Origin: JBOGFC01 sp050742155
GTDB lineage: Bacteria > Actinomycetota > Acidimicrobiia > Spongiisociales > JALYHC01
Assembly: GCA_050742155.1 (NCBI GenBank)
Contig: JBOGFC010000110.1
Location: 1 to 36,532, forward strand
Reading direction: 5' to 3'
DNA: 36,532 nt
The notes under the pieces were generated by a model. It searched no databases and had not been told where the DNA came from. It saw only the letters and a list, made by a program, of their open reading frames with translations. Position numbers and translations under genes: made by a program. This document shows, in pieces, positions 14,071 to 22,023 of the stretch; the stretch's first letter is position 1; every line of letters starts with the position of its first letter.

Positions 14071-15507
14071 GTGACCGATGCCGCCAGCTCCATCTCCGAG
14101 TCTCGCATCGGGGAGGCTTGCGGAGTCTTCGGGGTCTACGCACCCGGGATGGAGGCGGCCCGGCTTGCCTACTTCGGCCTCTTCGCCCTCCAGCACCGGG
14201 GGCAGGAGAGCGCCGGGATGGCGGTCTCCGACGGTGAGACGGTTACCGTCTACAAAGATCTCGGGCTGGTGGCCCAGGTTTTCGACGAGTCCAAGCTGGC
14301 CGGGCTCGCCGGCCATCTGGCCATCGGCCACACCCGCTATTCCACCACCGGCTCGACCATCTGGGAGAATGCCCAACCCGTCTACCGCCAGGCCGGCGCC
14401 ACCGGCGTGGCCCTGGCCCACAACGGCAATCTGACCAATACCGACCGCCTGGTAGCCCGGGTGGGCGCCGGAGTGGGAACCACCGACTCGGAGCTGATGC
14501 TGGAGGCCGTGGCCCGAGTCATGGAGGACCGCTCCGACGATCGCCAGCTCGAGAAGGCCCTCCAACAGGCGCTTCCCACCTTCGAGGGAGCCTTCTCGCT
14601 CGTCCTCTTGGACCAGGGCCATCTCATCGGGGTCCGCGACCCCCACGGGTTTCGCCCCCTCTGCCTGGGAAGGCTCAAGACGGGATGGGTGCTGGCTTCC
14701 GAGACGGCCGCCCTCGACATCCTGGGGGCACGCTTCGTGCGAGAGGTGGAGCCCGGCGAGGTGGTGGTGGTCGACGCCGGCGGGCTGCGCAGCCTGCGTT
14801 TTGCTCCCCTGGGCCCGGAGGCCGAGCCGCGCCTCTGCCTATTCGAGTTCGTCTACTTCGCCCGGCCCGACAGCCAGCTCTACGGCCAGAACGTCCACGC
14901 CGCCCGCCAGCGCATGGGCCGGGCGCTGGCCCGGGAGGCCCCGGCCGAGGCCGACGTGGTGGTGCCGGTACCGGAGAGCGGCATCCCGGCGGCCCAGGGA
15001 TTCGCCGCCGAGAGCGGCATCCCTTACACCGACGGCTTGGTGAAGAACCGATACGTGGGGCGCACCTTCATCCAACCGACCGACGAGCTGCGGCGCCGGG
15101 GCGTCCACCTGAAGCTCAACCCGATCCCGGAGCTCTTGCGAGGCCGGCGGGTGGCATTGGTCGACGACTCGATCGTGCGGGGCAGCACCACCCGTCAGCT
15201 GGTGGCGATGGTGCGCCAGGCAGGAGCCGCCGAGGTGCACCTGCGCGTCTCTTCGCCCCCCTATCGGTGGCCCTGCTTCTACGGCATGGACACCTCGGAC
15301 CGTTCGGAGCTGCTCGCCGCCGACCAGAGCGTCCCTCAGATCCGTGCCTTTCTGGGGGCCGACTCCCTGGCCTACCTCTCCCTGCCCCTCCTGCTGGAAG
15401 CCACCGGAGCCGAGCCGGCCGGGTTCTGCACCGCCTGCCTGAGCGGCCAGTACCCGACCGAGCTGCCGGTCGAGGGCGGCAAGTTCCTGCTCGAGCACCG
15501 TCGCTGA
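14071..15507 (+). CDS. purF: Amidophosphoribosyltransferase
   Basis: PurF (478 residues) makes phosphoribosylamine from PRPP and glutamine, the committed step of purine synthesis. A 16-residue propeptide precedes the N-terminal nucleophile Cys17 (EACGVFGVY), which is freed by self-processing. The Ntn glutaminase domain (QHRGQESAGM, HTRYSTTG, AHNGNLTN) is followed by the phosphoribosyltransferase domain with PRPP loop VALVDDSIVRGSTTRQL near residue 362. Cysteines in RLCLFEF, PCFYGMD and FCTAC match the [4Fe-4S]-type enzymes such as that of Bacillus subtilis. The GTG start is supported by a TACAAT -10 seven bases upstream. The TGA overlaps the purM ATG by one base (TGATG). Confidence 0.97.
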   Translation: MTDAASSISESRIGEACGVFGVYAPGMEAARLAYFGLFALQHRGQESAGMAVSDGETVTVYKDLGLVAQVFDESKLAGLAGHLAIGHTRYSTTGSTIWENAQPVYRQAGATGVALAHNGNLTNTDRLVARVGAGVGTTDSELMLEAVARVMEDRSDDRQLEKALQQALPTFEGAFSLVLLDQGHLIGVRDPHGFRPLCLGRLKTGWVLASETAALDILGARFVREVEPGEVVVVDAGGLRSLRFAPLGPEAEPRLCLFEFVYFARPDSQLYGQNVHAARQRMGRALAREAPAEADVVVPVPESGIPAAQGFAAESGIPYTDGLVKNRYVGRTFIQPTDELRRRGVHLKLNPIPELLRGRRVALVDDSIVRGSTTRQLVAMVRQAGAAEVHLRVSSPPYRWPCFYGMDTSDRSELLAADQSVPQIRAFLGADSLAYLSLPLLLEATGAEPAGFCTACLSGQYPTELPVEGGKFLLEHRR

Positions 15508-16496
15508 TGGACTATCGCACGGCCGGGGTCGACCTGGCGGCCGCCGCCGACCTGGTCGATTCGATCGGCCCATCGGTCACTTCCACCTGGGGCTCCGAGG
15601 TGGTGAGCCGCTTCGGGGGCTTTGCGGCCGGAGTGAGGATCCCGGAGGGCTACTCCCGGCCGGTCCTCATGATGACCACCGACTCCGTGGGCACCAAGGG
15701 CGAGGTGGCCCGCCTGGCCGCCAGGTACGACGGGTTGGGCTTCGACCTGGTGGCCATGAGCGTCGACGACCTGGCCGCCGTCGGTGCCCGGCCACTGGGG
15801 CTGGTCGACTACCTGGCGGTGGGCCGGATCGATCCCGACCGGGACCGCCGCCTCGTCGAATCCGTGGCGGCCGCCTGTCGGGTGGCCGGCTGCGCGCTGC
15901 TCGGGGGAGAGACCGCCGAGCACCCGGGGACCATGGAGCCGGACCGCTTCGACCTGGCCGCCGCGGCCCTAGGGATCGTCGAGGACGGCCGGCAGATCGA
16001 GGGGCGCTCGATCGTGCCTGGCGACCGGCTGGTAGGGGTGGCCAGCCCCAATCTGCGCTGCAACGGCTTCTCGCTCGTGCGGGCCGCCCTACTCCCCAAC
16101 CTCCCACTGGAGGAGCCCTTCCCGGGCTCCGACCGCAGCACCGCCGAAGTGCTGCTCGAGCCGTCGGTGATCTACGCGCCGGCGGTGTTGGCCGCCTTGG
16201 AGGTGTCGCCGGCCCACGGCCTCGCCCACATCACCGGCGGGGGCCTGGAAGCCAACCTGGCGCGGGTCCTTCCCGAAGGCTGCCGGGCCGTGATCGACCG
16301 GGACACCTGGGATCCTCCACCCGTCTTCCGGGTGGTGGCCGAGGTGGGCGCCATCGCCGAGGAGGAGATGTGCCGGACGTTCAACATGGGAGTGGGCTTC
16401 GTGGCGGTGGTGCCTCCCCCGTCGGTGGGAACCTTCATCGAGGTCCTCACCCACCACGGCCACCACGCCTGGGAACTCGGGGCAATCCGGGAGTAA
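15507..16496 (+). CDS. purM: AIR synthetase
   Basis: PurM (329 residues) closes the imidazole ring, turning FGAM into AIR with ATP. It has the AIRS/PurM fold: N-terminal YRTAGVDLAAA, the ATP/substrate loop MMTTDSVGTKGEVA near residue 52, SVDDLAAVGARPLGLVDYLA, GCALLGGETAEHPGTM, LRCNGFSLVR and THITGGG-like HITGGGLEANL near 237, then FNMGVGFVAVV. Several positions differ from the commonest forms (for example DSVGTK for DGVGTK and AEHPG for AEMPG), but the main loops are intact. It overlaps purF by one base, and the pair forms a second purine unit 1.2 kb from purL. The stop is followed by a 31-bp gap to the peroxiredoxin gene. Confidence 0.96.
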   Translation: MDYRTAGVDLAAAADLVDSIGPSVTSTWGSEVVSRFGGFAAGVRIPEGYSRPVLMMTTDSVGTKGEVARLAARYDGLGFDLVAMSVDDLAAVGARPLGLVDYLAVGRIDPDRDRRLVESVAAACRVAGCALLGGETAEHPGTMEPDRFDLAAAALGIVEDGRQIEGRSIVPGDRLVGVASPNLRCNGFSLVRAALLPNLPLEEPFPGSDRSTAEVLLEPSVIYAPAVLAALEVSPAHGLAHITGGGLEANLARVLPEGCRAVIDRDTWDPPPVFRVVAEVGAIAEEEMCRTFNMGVGFVAVVPPPSVGTFIEVLTHHGHHAWELGAIRE

Positions 16497-16527
16497 CGTC
16501 GGAGATGAATCACCGAGAGGAGGCACC

Positions 16528-17010
16528 ATGGTCGTGGTAGGAGAGAAGGCACCCGGCTTCCGGGCCCACAGCAGCCAGGGCCACACGCTGGAGTCGGCCT
16601 CGTTCGTCGGCAAGACCCCGATGGTGCTCTTCTTCTTCCCCAAAGTCGGCACCCGCGGGTGTGATATCGAGATCGCCGGCTTCAACCAGCGCTTGAAGGA
16701 CTTCGGCCAAAATCGGGTCCAGTTGCTGGGGGTCTCTCGCGATAGCCCCAAGGAGCTCCGGGAGTACGCCGAGGAGCACGGCATCAAAGTCCCGTTGCTG
16801 GCCGACCAGGGCTCGCAGATCATCCGGGACTATGGGGTGGAGAAGGAGAACGGCAAGGCTCGCCGGGTGACGGTGATCGTGGATCGGAACGGGGACGTGG
16901 CTCACGTCTTCGACCCGGTCACCCCGGAGGGCCACCCCGAGGAAGTGCTCGCCACCATCGAGCGACTCCGCAAGGAACGCCCCGAGGCCATGACGCGCCC
17001 GACCGGCTGA
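16528..17010 (+). CDS. 1-Cys peroxiredoxin (AhpC/TSA, BCP-like)
   Basis: A 160-residue thioredoxin-fold peroxidase that would reduce H2O2 or organic peroxides in the cytoplasm. The active-site segment is FFPKVGTRGCDIE, with the conserved Thr and peroxidatic Cys in the T-x-x-C pattern. This is the only cysteine in the protein, so there is no internal resolving Cys and an outside thiol must regenerate it. LLGVSRDSPKELREYAEEHGI and VTVIVDRNGDVAHVF are typical of the BCP branch. The ATG has a strong GAGAGGAGG site four bases upstream. It lies 31 bp after purM and 2 bp before the PPOX gene, so it may be co-transcribed with both. Confidence 0.92.
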   Translation: MVVVGEKAPGFRAHSSQGHTLESASFVGKTPMVLFFFPKVGTRGCDIEIAGFNQRLKDFGQNRVQLLGVSRDSPKELREYAEEHGIKVPLLADQGSQIIRDYGVEKENGKARRVTVIVDRNGDVAHVFDPVTPEGHPEEVLATIERLRKERPEAMTRPTG

Positions 17011-17012
17011 GA

Positions 17013-17423
17013 ATGGACCCGGCCGCCGCCCGCGCCTTCGTCGAGGAGAACCACCGAGCGGTGCTGGTGACCCACCCGGCCGATGGCGAGGTCCAGCTCA
17101 GCCCGGTGCTGGTCGGGCTGGACCAGGAGGGCCGGGCCATCATCAGCACGCGGGAGACCGCCTACAAGACCCATAATCTGCGCCGGGACCCACGCGCCTC
17201 CTTGTGCGTGATGAACGACCGCTTCTTCGGGAGGTGGGTGCGGGTGGATGGCACCGCCGAGGTCCTCTCGCTGCCCGATGCGATGGAGCCCCTGGTCGAT
17301 TACTACCGGCGGCTGGCCGGCGAGCACGACGACTGGGATGAGTATCGCCGGGCGATGGAGCGAGAGCGCCGAGTCCTGCTCCGCATCACGATCGAGAAGG
17401 CCGGGCCGGACAAGAAGGGGTAG
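17013..17423 (+). CDS. PPOX-class F420-type oxidoreductase
   Basis: A 136-residue split-barrel flavin/F420-binding protein of the pyridoxamine 5'-phosphate oxidase-like superfamily, similar to the Rv1155 group. Visible features are RAVLVTHPADGEVQLSPV at the start, IISTRETAYKTHNLRRDPRA (the usual cofactor-phosphate region with K-x-x-NLRRDPR), and FGRWVRVDGTAEVL. F420 versus FMN cannot be decided from sequence, though F420 is usual for actinobacterial members. The ATG is 2 bp after the peroxiredoxin stop, suggesting one transcript. Substrate unknown. Confidence 0.88.
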   Translation: MDPAAARAFVEENHRAVLVTHPADGEVQLSPVLVGLDQEGRAIISTRETAYKTHNLRRDPRASLCVMNDRFFGRWVRVDGTAEVLSLPDAMEPLVDYYRRLAGEHDDWDEYRRAMERERRVLLRITIEKAGPDKKG

Positions 17424-17448
17424 CCCCCGAGGGCTTCCCAAGAGCTTC

Positions 17449-17490
17449 TGGCGCGCAAACTTCGGCCCCCAGCCCGACAAGCGCGCGCCA
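17449..17490. terminator. Inverted repeat after PPOX gene
   Basis: TGGCGCGC (17449-17456) and GCGCGCCA (17483-17490) form a perfect 8-bp stem around a 26-base loop, 26 bp after the PPOX stop. No T tract follows, so the terminator role is tentative. A second hairpin, GGGCGCC/GGCGCCC at 17583-17602, lies 28 bases before the next start. The rest of the 17424-17630 gap has no gene. Confidence 0.3.
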
Positions 17491-17630
17491 AAACCCGGGC
17501 GGGGTGGCACAATGGCGGGGTGACGCCGCGCCTCTCTCGGCCCGCCCTCTTCGCCGCTCCCTAACGGAGGTCTGGCCGCCCTGGGCGCCGCGCCCGGCGC
17601 CCTCCACCCCGCCACCGAAGGGAGCTTCTC

Positions 17631-18911
17631 TTGAGCGATCTCATACAGCGACACCGGGAGGTGATCGCCTCCGTGATCGGCTTCGACACCGACGTCGAGG
17701 CGGTCTCGGCCCAAGGACTCTGGGTCACCGACCGCCGGGGACGCCGCTACGCCGACTTCGCCTGCGGGACCGCCGTCACCAACCTGGGTCACAACCACCC
17801 GGAGGTGGTAGCGGCCGCCCGCCGGCAGATGGACCAGCTCATCCACTCCGGATGCGTGTTCCTCTATGAGCCCCTGGTGGCCTGCGCCGAGCGGCTGCGA
17901 GAGATCACCCCGGGTGCGATCGACAAGTTCATCTTCGCCAACGGCGGGGCGGAAGCGGTCGAGGCAGCCGTCAAGCTGGCCAAGCACGCCACCGGGCGGC
18001 AGGGGGTGATCGCCTTCCGGGGCGGGTTCCACGGCCGCACGATGGGCTCGGTCTCCTACACCACCTCCAACGCCAAGTACCGGCGCCGCTACCACCCCAT
18101 CCTCCCCTCGGTGTTCATCGCCCCGTTCCCCCACCCGTACCGTTCGGGTCTCGAAGAGGAGCAGGCCACCGAGCGAGCCCTCGACGAGCTGGAACAGATG
18201 TTCCGCCACGAGATCGGCCCCGAGGAGGTGGCCTGCTTCCTGGTGGAGCCCGTCCAGGGCGAGGGTGGGTACTACCCGGCTCCGCCGGCCTTCCTGCAGG
18301 CCCTGCGAGAGTCCGCCGATGCCCACGGCATCATGCTGGTCTTCGACGAGGTGCAGAGCGGCTTCGGCCGTACCGCCGCCTGGTTCGCCTCCGATCACTA
18401 CCAGGTCGACCCGGACATCATCGCCATGGGCAAGGGGATCGCCAACGGCTTTCCACTCTCGGCGGTGGGCGCTCCCTCCGAGATCATGGACCGCTGGCCG
18501 CCCGGGGCCCACGGCACCACGTTCGGCGGGAACGCGGTTTCCTGCGCGGCAGCGGTGAAGACCATCGAGGTGATGGGCGGGCTGCTCGATCGCGCCGGGG
18601 AGCTCTCCGCCCAGGCCTTCGAGCGATTCCGCAAGGCCCAGGTCAACCACGAGATCATCGGGGACGTGCGGGGGCTCGGGCTGATGATCGGGGTGGAACT
18701 GGTCGAAGACCCGGCCACTCGGGTGCCCGACCCGCAAGCGATGAGGTTCATCAGCGCCTACGGCCTCGAGCATGAGCTGATCGTGATCGGCTGCGGCCCG
18801 GATGGGAACGTCATCCGGTTCATCCCGCCCCTGGTGACCACCTCCGCAGAGCTGGACCGGGCAATCGACACCATCGAGGAGGCCCTCACCTCCTACCAGG
18901 AGGGGCGGTAG
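17631..18911 (+). CDS. Class III PLP-dependent aminotransferase
   Basis: A 426-residue fold-type I, class III aminotransferase. The conserved elements are NLGHNHPEVV, FANGGAEAVEAAVKLAK near 102-118, RGGFHGRT, LVFDEVQSGFGRT with the PLP-nitrogen Asp239, the Schiff-base Lys268 in AMGKGIANGFPL, and GTTFGGNAVSCAAA. These resemble 4-aminobutyrate/acetylornithine-type enzymes that move an omega-amino group; the amino donor is not determined by sequence. The TTG start at 17631 has GGAG six bases upstream and gives a typical N-terminus. It is followed after two bases by the COG2403 gene and then carbamate kinase, so nitrogen metabolism is the likely setting. Confidence 0.93.
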   Translation: MSDLIQRHREVIASVIGFDTDVEAVSAQGLWVTDRRGRRYADFACGTAVTNLGHNHPEVVAAARRQMDQLIHSGCVFLYEPLVACAERLREITPGAIDKFIFANGGAEAVEAAVKLAKHATGRQGVIAFRGGFHGRTMGSVSYTTSNAKYRRRYHPILPSVFIAPFPHPYRSGLEEEQATERALDELEQMFRHEIGPEEVACFLVEPVQGEGGYYPAPPAFLQALRESADAHGIMLVFDEVQSGFGRTAAWFASDHYQVDPDIIAMGKGIANGFPLSAVGAPSEIMDRWPPGAHGTTFGGNAVSCAAAVKTIEVMGGLLDRAGELSAQAFERFRKAQVNHEIIGDVRGLGLMIGVELVEDPATRVPDPQAMRFISAYGLEHELIVIGCGPDGNVIRFIPPLVTTSAELDRAIDTIEEALTSYQEGR

Positions 18912-18913
18912 GC

Positions 18914-20221
18914 GTGGCCCGCCAGGTGCTCATCCTGGGGGCGGCCGGCCGGGACTTCCACAACTTCAACACCCTCTTCCGCGACGACCCCGGCTACCGG
19001 GTGGCGGGGTTCACGGCCACGCAGATCCCCAATATCGAGGGGCGGCGCTATCCCGCCGAGCTGGCCGGTCGCCTCTACCCGGAGGGGATCCCGATCGTCG
19101 CCGAGTCCGACCTCGAGGACCTGATCAGCCAGCACCGAATCGGGCTGGTGGTGTTCTCCTACTCGGATGTCTCACACCACCACGTCATGCACCTGGCGGC
19201 GCGGGCGGTGGCGGCCGGTGCCTCCTACCTGCTGCCGGGCGACGAGACCATGCTCGACGCGGAACGGCCGGTTGTGGCGGTGACCGCCGTGCGCACCGGC
19301 GCCGGGAAGAGCCAGACCAGCCGCAAGGTGCGGGCCGTCCTGGCCAAGGGCGGACAGAAGGTGGCGGTGGTCCGGCACCCGATGCCCTACGGGGATCTGA
19401 CCCGCCAGCGCCTGCAGCGCTTCGAGGAGCTCTCCGACCTGGCGGCGGCCGAGTGCACCATCGAGGAGCGAGAGGAGTACGAGCCTCACCTGCGGGAAGG
19501 AGCCATCGTGTACGCCGGCATCGATTACCAGGCCATCCTGGAGTCGGCCCAGCGCGAGGCGGACGTGATCCTTTGGGACGGAGGCAACAATGACCTCCCC
19601 TTCTTCCGCCCCGACGTTCACATCTGTGTGGCCGACCCGCACCGGGCCGGCCACGAGCTCAGCTACTGGCCGGGCGAGGCCAACTTCCGGCGGGCGGACG
19701 TGGTGGTCGTGAACAAGGTCGACACCGCTCCCCAAGAGGGGGTGGAGACCGTGCTCGGCAACCTTCGCAAGGTGAACCCTGGGGCGAGCGTGATCCTGGC
19801 CGCCTCCCCCATCCGAGCGGCCGAACCGGAGCTGATCCGGGGGAAGCGGGTGCTGGTCATCGAAGACGGCCCCACCCTGACGCACGGCGGCATGACCTAC
19901 GGGGCCGGCGTGGTGGCGGCCCGCCAGCATGGGGCAGCCGAGCTGGTCGACCCCCGCCCCCACGCGGTAGGGAGCATCCGAGCCACGCTCGAGAGGTATC
20001 CGGACGTGGGCCCCCTCATCCCGGCCATGGGCTACGGGTCGAAGCAACGGCGGGAGCTGGCCGAGACCATCACCAGGGCGGAGCCCGATACCGTGGTGGT
20101 GGCCACCCCGATCGACCTGATGGCCCTCCTCGACCTGCCCCTTCCCCATACGCAGGTGTACTACGAGCTGGAGGAGGTGGAGGGGCCCAGCTTGGCCGAG
20201 GTGCTCGACCACCTCACGTGA
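18914..20221 (+). CDS. COG2403 P-loop protein (cyclic 2,3-diphosphoglycerate synthetase family)
   Basis: A 435-residue protein of the family named after the archaeal cyclic 2,3-diphosphoglycerate synthetase. Residues 1-115 form a Rossmann-like region (QVLILGAAGRDFHNFNT). The P-loop GAGKS is at 129-133 within VTAVRTGAGKSQTSRK, followed by VVRHPMPYGDLTRQ, DVILWDGGNNDLPFFRPD and a GTPase-like nucleotide-specificity motif VVVNKVD near 270. True synthesis of cyclic diphosphoglycerate is known from methanogens; bacterial members are common and their reaction is unproven, so the family name should not be taken as the function. It lies between the aminotransferase (2-bp gap) and carbamate kinase (GTGA overlap), which suggests a shared pathway. 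Confidence 0.85.
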   Translation: MARQVLILGAAGRDFHNFNTLFRDDPGYRVAGFTATQIPNIEGRRYPAELAGRLYPEGIPIVAESDLEDLISQHRIGLVVFSYSDVSHHHVMHLAARAVAAGASYLLPGDETMLDAERPVVAVTAVRTGAGKSQTSRKVRAVLAKGGQKVAVVRHPMPYGDLTRQRLQRFEELSDLAAAECTIEEREEYEPHLREGAIVYAGIDYQAILESAQREADVILWDGGNNDLPFFRPDVHICVADPHRAGHELSYWPGEANFRRADVVVVNKVDTAPQEGVETVLGNLRKVNPGASVILAASPIRAAEPELIRGKRVLVIEDGPTLTHGGMTYGAGVVAARQHGAAELVDPRPHAVGSIRATLERYPDVGPLIPAMGYGSKQRRELAETITRAEPDTVVVATPIDLMALLDLPLPHTQVYYELEEVEGPSLAEVLDHLT

Positions 20222-21165
20222 CCCCCGATCACCCGGGGCTGCCCACCCCTCGACCTCCCCACCTGAGGGGGGAGCCCCTGGTGATCGCCTTCGGAGGCAA
20301 CGCCCTGGACCCGGACCCGTCCCGTCCGGAGGGCCAGGAGGAACGGGCGGCCGCGCTGGCTGCCGGCCTGGCACCGATACTCGCCGCCTACCAGGGCGCC
20401 GTGCTGGTCCACGGCAACGGCCCCCAGGTGGGGACGGCCCTGTTGCGCGCCGAGGCCACCGGGGACCAGCTTTCCGTAGTCCCCCTCGACGTGCTGGTGG
20501 CTGAGACCCAGGGCAGCATCGGCTACCTGCTCGCCCGCGCCCTGCGCAACTCCTCGCCACGACTCGAGGTGGTGACGCTGCTCACCCAGGTGGTGGTTGA
20601 TCGGGAGGACCCAGGTTTTCGGAATCCCAGCAAGCCGGTGGGCCCGTACTACCCGGACCGAAAGCCGGGCTGGGAGATGGTTCGGATCGCCGGAAGGGGG
20701 TGGCGGCGGGTGGTGCCTTCTCCCCGCCCCCGGGAGGTGGTGGAGCTGGCGGCCATCCTCCGAGCGGTGGGACGAGGTCGGGTGGTGATCGCCGGCGGGG
20801 GAGGGGGGGTGCCGGTCGTGCGGGCCGGGGAGCGGCTCGAGGGGATCGAGGCCGTCATCGACAAGGACCGCACCGCCTCCCTCCTGGCCCGGGCCCTGAG
20901 AGCCGGGGCCTTTGTCATCCTCATGGACCAGCCGCACGTGGCCCGAAGCTTCGGGACACCCGACGAGGAGCCCATCCGGAGCATGCCGGTCGCCGCCGCC
21001 CGGGAGATGCTGGACTCCGAAGAGCTCCCCCCCGGTTCCATGGGCCCCAAAGTGGAGGCGGCGGCCGATTACGTGGAGGAGGTGGGCCAACCTGCGCTGA
21101 TCACCGACATCGATCATCTCGAGACGGCCATGGCCGGCCGAGCGGGGACGTTGATCGAGCCCTGA
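20218..21165 (+). CDS. arcC: Carbamate kinase
   Basis: A 315-residue carbamate kinase of the amino acid kinase superfamily, interconverting carbamoyl phosphate plus ADP and carbamate plus ATP. Motifs: VIAFGGNALDPD, VHGNGPQVGTALLR, QGSIGYLL, NPSKPVGPYY with the PETE-like insert after it, GGGGVPVVR, AVIDKDRTASLLA, and GSMGPKVEAAADYV. The GTG start overlaps the COG2403 stop by four bases, so the two are translated together. The first ~20 residues are Pro-rich and unlike the usual start; the GTG at 20281 (before VIAFGG) would give a more typical N-terminus. No arcA, argF or other arginine deiminase gene is in the window, so it need not serve arginine breakdown. Confidence 0.93.
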   Translation: MTPDHPGLPTPRPPHLRGEPLVIAFGGNALDPDPSRPEGQEERAAALAAGLAPILAAYQGAVLVHGNGPQVGTALLRAEATGDQLSVVPLDVLVAETQGSIGYLLARALRNSSPRLEVVTLLTQVVVDREDPGFRNPSKPVGPYYPDRKPGWEMVRIAGRGWRRVVPSPRPREVVELAAILRAVGRGRVVIAGGGGGVPVVRAGERLEGIEAVIDKDRTASLLARALRAGAFVILMDQPHVARSFGTPDEEPIRSMPVAAAREMLDSEELPPGSMGPKVEAAADYVEEVGQPALITDIDHLETAMAGRAGTLIEP

Positions 21166-21167
21166 TG

Positions 21168-21209
21168 GGCAACTGCCGGCGGTAGCGGCTCAGTTCCGTA
21201 TCAGTTGCC
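21168..21209. terminator. Inverted repeat between convergent genes
   Basis: GGCAACTG (21168-21175) and CAGTTGCC (21202-21209) are perfectly complementary, with a 26-base loop, between the ends of carbamate kinase and the VOC gene; the right arm overlaps the VOC stop codon. Position suits a terminator, but the loop is long and there is no T tract. Confidence 0.3.
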
Positions 21210-21734
21210 GAGGACATTCCGCGCCGGAGTCGAGATGCCTACGCCGCCCGGCGTGGTGGCTCCGTAACGCTGCTTCTCGCCGGAGATATTGAGCGGTCGG
21301 ATGCTGCGCCTGCCGGCCCGAGCGCTGTCATCGAGGAACTCGGCCGGGATGATCCAGGCCACCTCGAACTCGATCCCATCGGGATCGCGGCCGTACAGGC
21401 TCTTGGTGGTCCCGTGGTCACTGGCGCCGACGAGAGCGCCGCGGGAGGCGAGGACTTCCTGGAGCCGCTCGAGCTCGTCGAGGGTGTCGACCTCCCAGGC
21501 CAGGTGGTAGAGCCCGACGGTGTGGCGCCCGGCGCCCGAGGGTCCCGCCTCCTCGCCGATGCTGAACAAGCCCAGGTCGTGGTCGTTGGTCGACCCGGGC
21601 GCCTGCAAGAACACAGCCCCGGGGATTCCACCCATGTCGAGACGGCGGAAGCCGAGAGCCTCCTCGTAGAAGGCGGCGGAGCGCTCGGCGTCCCGGACGA
21701 AGAGGACGGCGTGGTTGAGGCGGATGATGGCCAT
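21201..21734 (-). CDS. VOC-family (glyoxalase/extradiol dioxygenase-like) protein
   Basis: A 177-residue vicinal-oxygen-chelate protein. The two beta-alpha-beta modules are seen in LNHAVLFVRDAERSAAFYEE (first metal His), GAVFLQAPGSTNDHDLGLF, TVGLYHLAWEVDTLDELERL (second His) and YGRDPDGIEFEVAW (Glu). The pattern is closest to catechol-2,3-dioxygenase-like and lactoylglutathione-lyase-like members; the true substrate is unknown. ATG at 21734 is chosen because AGGGAG lies eight bases upstream and the VOC fold begins there; upstream in-frame codons carry no conserved sequence. It converges on carbamate kinase and is divergent from the MarR gene. Confidence 0.9.
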   Translation of the reverse strand: MAIIRLNHAVLFVRDAERSAAFYEEALGFRRLDMGGIPGAVFLQAPGSTNDHDLGLFSIGEEAGPSGAGRHTVGLYHLAWEVDTLDELERLQEVLASRGALVGASDHGTTKSLYGRDPDGIEFEVAWIIPAEFLDDSARAGRRSIRPLNISGEKQRYGATTPGGVGISTPARNVLGN

Positions 21735-21963
21735 TCGGGATGCTCCCTTCTCTCGCATGGGGGACGAGCCACCTGGGGTCCATCTTGGCAGGCTTCCCGG
21801 GTGGCTCTGCTGGCAGTGCGGTGGCCGAGTCTCAGGTGGTGGCCTTCGCGGCCGAGATGTCCAGCCGCACCTTGACGGAGTTGCCGCCCCCGGTAGCGGC
21901 GGTGAAGGACGGTGGTCGCCTCCAGCCCCGCCCGCTGGTTGCCGTATGACTCCTTGCGCTCGA

Positions 21964-21979
21964 GCCCGGGATCCCGGGC
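21964..21979. repeat. 16-bp perfect palindrome in VOC-MarR gap
   Basis: GCCCGGGATCCCGGGC is self-complementary over 16 bp and lies 44 bp before the MarR ATG. It could be a protein-binding site or chance in GC-rich DNA. The rest of the 289-bp gap (21735-22023) holds short open frames without recognisable similarity. Confidence 0.3.
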
Positions 21980-22005
21980 CTTCGAGTTCCCCCAACACGC
22001 TTTAG

Positions 22006-22020
22006 CGAGATAATATTTCG
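22006..22020. promoter_or_regulatory. MarR -10 within a near-perfect palindrome (candidate operator)
   Basis: TAATAT (22011-22016) ends seven bases before the MarR ATG at 22024, with no Shine-Dalgarno site, which points to leaderless transcription. The hexamer lies inside CGAGATAATATTTCG, a 15-bp inverted repeat with one mismatched pair. A MarR-family dimer bound here would cover its own promoter, a common autoregulation layout. The stretch is strikingly AT-rich for this genome. Confidence 0.5.
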
Positions 22021-22023
22021 TAG

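Noticed and set aside
21740..21949. 69-residue open frame in the VOC-MarR gap
   Set aside because: No convincing ribosome-binding site or family motif; its first part falls in the VOC gene's leader.
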